Assembly: GCA_903877345.1 (NCBI GenBank)
Contig: CAIRDL010000466.1
Coordinates: 1-5,509 of the forward strand
Origin: an uncultured Oscillochloris sp.
Lineage (GTDB): Bacteria > Chloroflexota > Chloroflexia > Chloroflexales > Chloroflexaceae
Length of the DNA stretch: 5,509 nucleotides
Direction of reading: 5' to 3'
This document shows, in pieces, positions 4,701 to 5,509 of this stretch. Each line of letters starts with the position of its first letter. The first letter of the stretch is position 1. The notes under the pieces were generated by a model. The model had not been told where the DNA came from. It was given only the letters and a program-made list of their open reading frames with translations, and did not search any database. The position numbers and the translations under genes were made by a program.

Positions 4701-5477
4701 TTAGCGTCCCTTGAAGATGGGCTTGCGCTTCTCGATAAAGGCGCGCATGCCTTCTTTCTGATCCTCGGTGTCGAAGAGCAGGTAGAAGTTGCGGAGTTCG
4801 AGGGCCAACCCTTCGCGGAGCGTGGTCTCGGAAGCGGCGCGAATGGCCTCTTTGGCGAGCATCACGGCGATGGGGGCTTTTTCGGCGATGGTGGCGGCGA
4901 GGGCTTGGGCTTCGGCGAGGTAGCGCTCGATGGGGAAGATCCGGTTGACGAGGCCGTACTGGAGCGCCTCTTGGGCTGTGATGGGGTTGCCGGTGAGTAC
5001 CATCTCCATTGCGCGCTGGGGGCCGATGGCGCGGGTGAGACGTTGCGTGCCACCGGCACCGGGCATTACGCCCAAGTTAACCTCGGGCTGGCTGAACTGG
5101 GCGCTCTCGCTGGCAATGATGATGTCGCACATCATAGCGAGCTCGCACCCGCCACCGAAGGCGTAGCCACTGACGGCGGCGATGATCGGCTTGCGACAAG
5201 CGGCGAGGCGTGTCCAGCGTTCGATGCTGCGCCCAAGGAGCATCTCGCTGGCTGAGGCGGTGCTCATCGCCTTAATGTCGGCACCGGCGGCGAAAGCGCG
5301 GTCGCTGCCCGTGAGCACCAAGGCGCGAATCTGCTCATCGGCCTCAAAGCGGTCGAGATGGGCGATGAGCGTCTCAATCAGGGCCGGGCTGATGGCGTTC
5401 AGGGCCTTGGGGCGGTTTAAGGTCAAGGTTGCAACGTGGCCGTCAACAGCGGCCAAGACTAACTGCTCATCGCTCAT
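4701..5477 (-). CDS. Enoyl-CoA hydratase/isomerase (crotonase family)
   Basis: The 258-residue product is a full-length crotonase-fold enzyme, expected to hydrate trans-2-enoyl-CoA to 3-hydroxyacyl-CoA in fatty-acid or related acyl-CoA breakdown, as a cytosolic hexamer. Seen motifs: NRPKALNAIS (21-30), the first oxyanion-hole segment FAAGADIKAM (62-71), the second GYAFGGGCELAMMCD (104-118), and QPEVNLGVMPGAGGTQRL (130-147). Both acid residues of the classic hydratase are present: Glu112 and Glu132, aligned by motif with Glu144 and Glu164 of the rat mitochondrial enzyme, so hydratase rather than a dehalogenase or thioesterase variant is favoured. The exact substrate chain length cannot be read from sequence. 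The start is ATG at 5475-5477 with GAAGGAG seven bases upstream. The next gene on the same strand is trmD, 190 bp away across the repeat array. Upstream context lies outside the window. Confidence 0.93.
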   Translation of the reverse strand: MSDEQLVLAAVDGHVATLTLNRPKALNAISPALIETLIAHLDRFEADEQIRALVLTGSDRAFAAGADIKAMSTASASEMLLGRSIERWTRLAACRKPIIAAVSGYAFGGGCELAMMCDIIIASESAQFSQPEVNLGVMPGAGGTQRLTRAIGPQRAMEMVLTGNPITAQEALQYGLVNRIFPIERYLAEAQALAATIAEKAPIAVMLAKEAIRAASETTLREGLALELRNFYLLFDTEDQKEGMRAFIEKRKPIFKGR

Positions 5478-5509
5478 AGAATGGCTCCTTCGGCATGTGC
5501 TGTAAGACA

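Overview
The window reads as a moderately GC-rich bacterial chromosome segment. The protein styles (a HerA-type ATPase with a TTG start, a leaderless PhnD-like binding protein, hybrid histidine kinase remnants) and the many intergenic palindromes and short tandem repeats fit a member of the Chloroflexota, perhaps Chloroflexales. This is inference from gene style, not a search result.

Layout from left to right. Positions 1-200 hold a possible C-terminal end of an unrecognised plus-strand gene. It is followed by about 240 bp that look like decayed coding sequence and then a perfect 21-bp hairpin (439-486). Next comes a 93-bp palindromic element with inverted ends (501-593), abutting the stop of a complete minus-strand gene for a HerA/FtsK-superfamily DNA-translocating ATPase (599-2233). 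Upstream of that gene is a regulatory-looking stretch (2264-2406): a leader hairpin, an extended -10, three 11-bp-phased repeats, a G-rich tract and two more hairpins. Positions 2459-2796 carry a broken hybrid histidine kinase (minus strand). A complete plus-strand gene (3010-3732) encodes a PhnD-like substrate-binding protein without a signal peptide. It converges on trmD (3767-4510, minus), the tRNA m1G37 methyltransferase. Between trmD and an upstream enoyl-CoA hydratase/isomerase gene (4701-5477, minus) lies a heptanucleotide tandem array ending in a long hairpin (4529-4688).

Functional links are loose. The minus-strand pair (enoyl-CoA hydratase then trmD) could be co-transcribed but has no obvious shared pathway. 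The PhnD-like protein beside a kinase remnant suggests a former sensor/binding-protein pair of which only the binding protein is intact. No NurA or other recognisable HerA partner is in view.

The most unusual signal is that the elements at 501-593 and 4529-4688 share the same left edge (15 identical bases) and right edge (10 identical bases), with a short palindrome inside one and a 15-unit CTGACNN array plus hairpin inside the other. They look like two members of one dispersed, expandable non-coding repeat family, each placed at a gene boundary. No complete new defence or metabolic system is visible.
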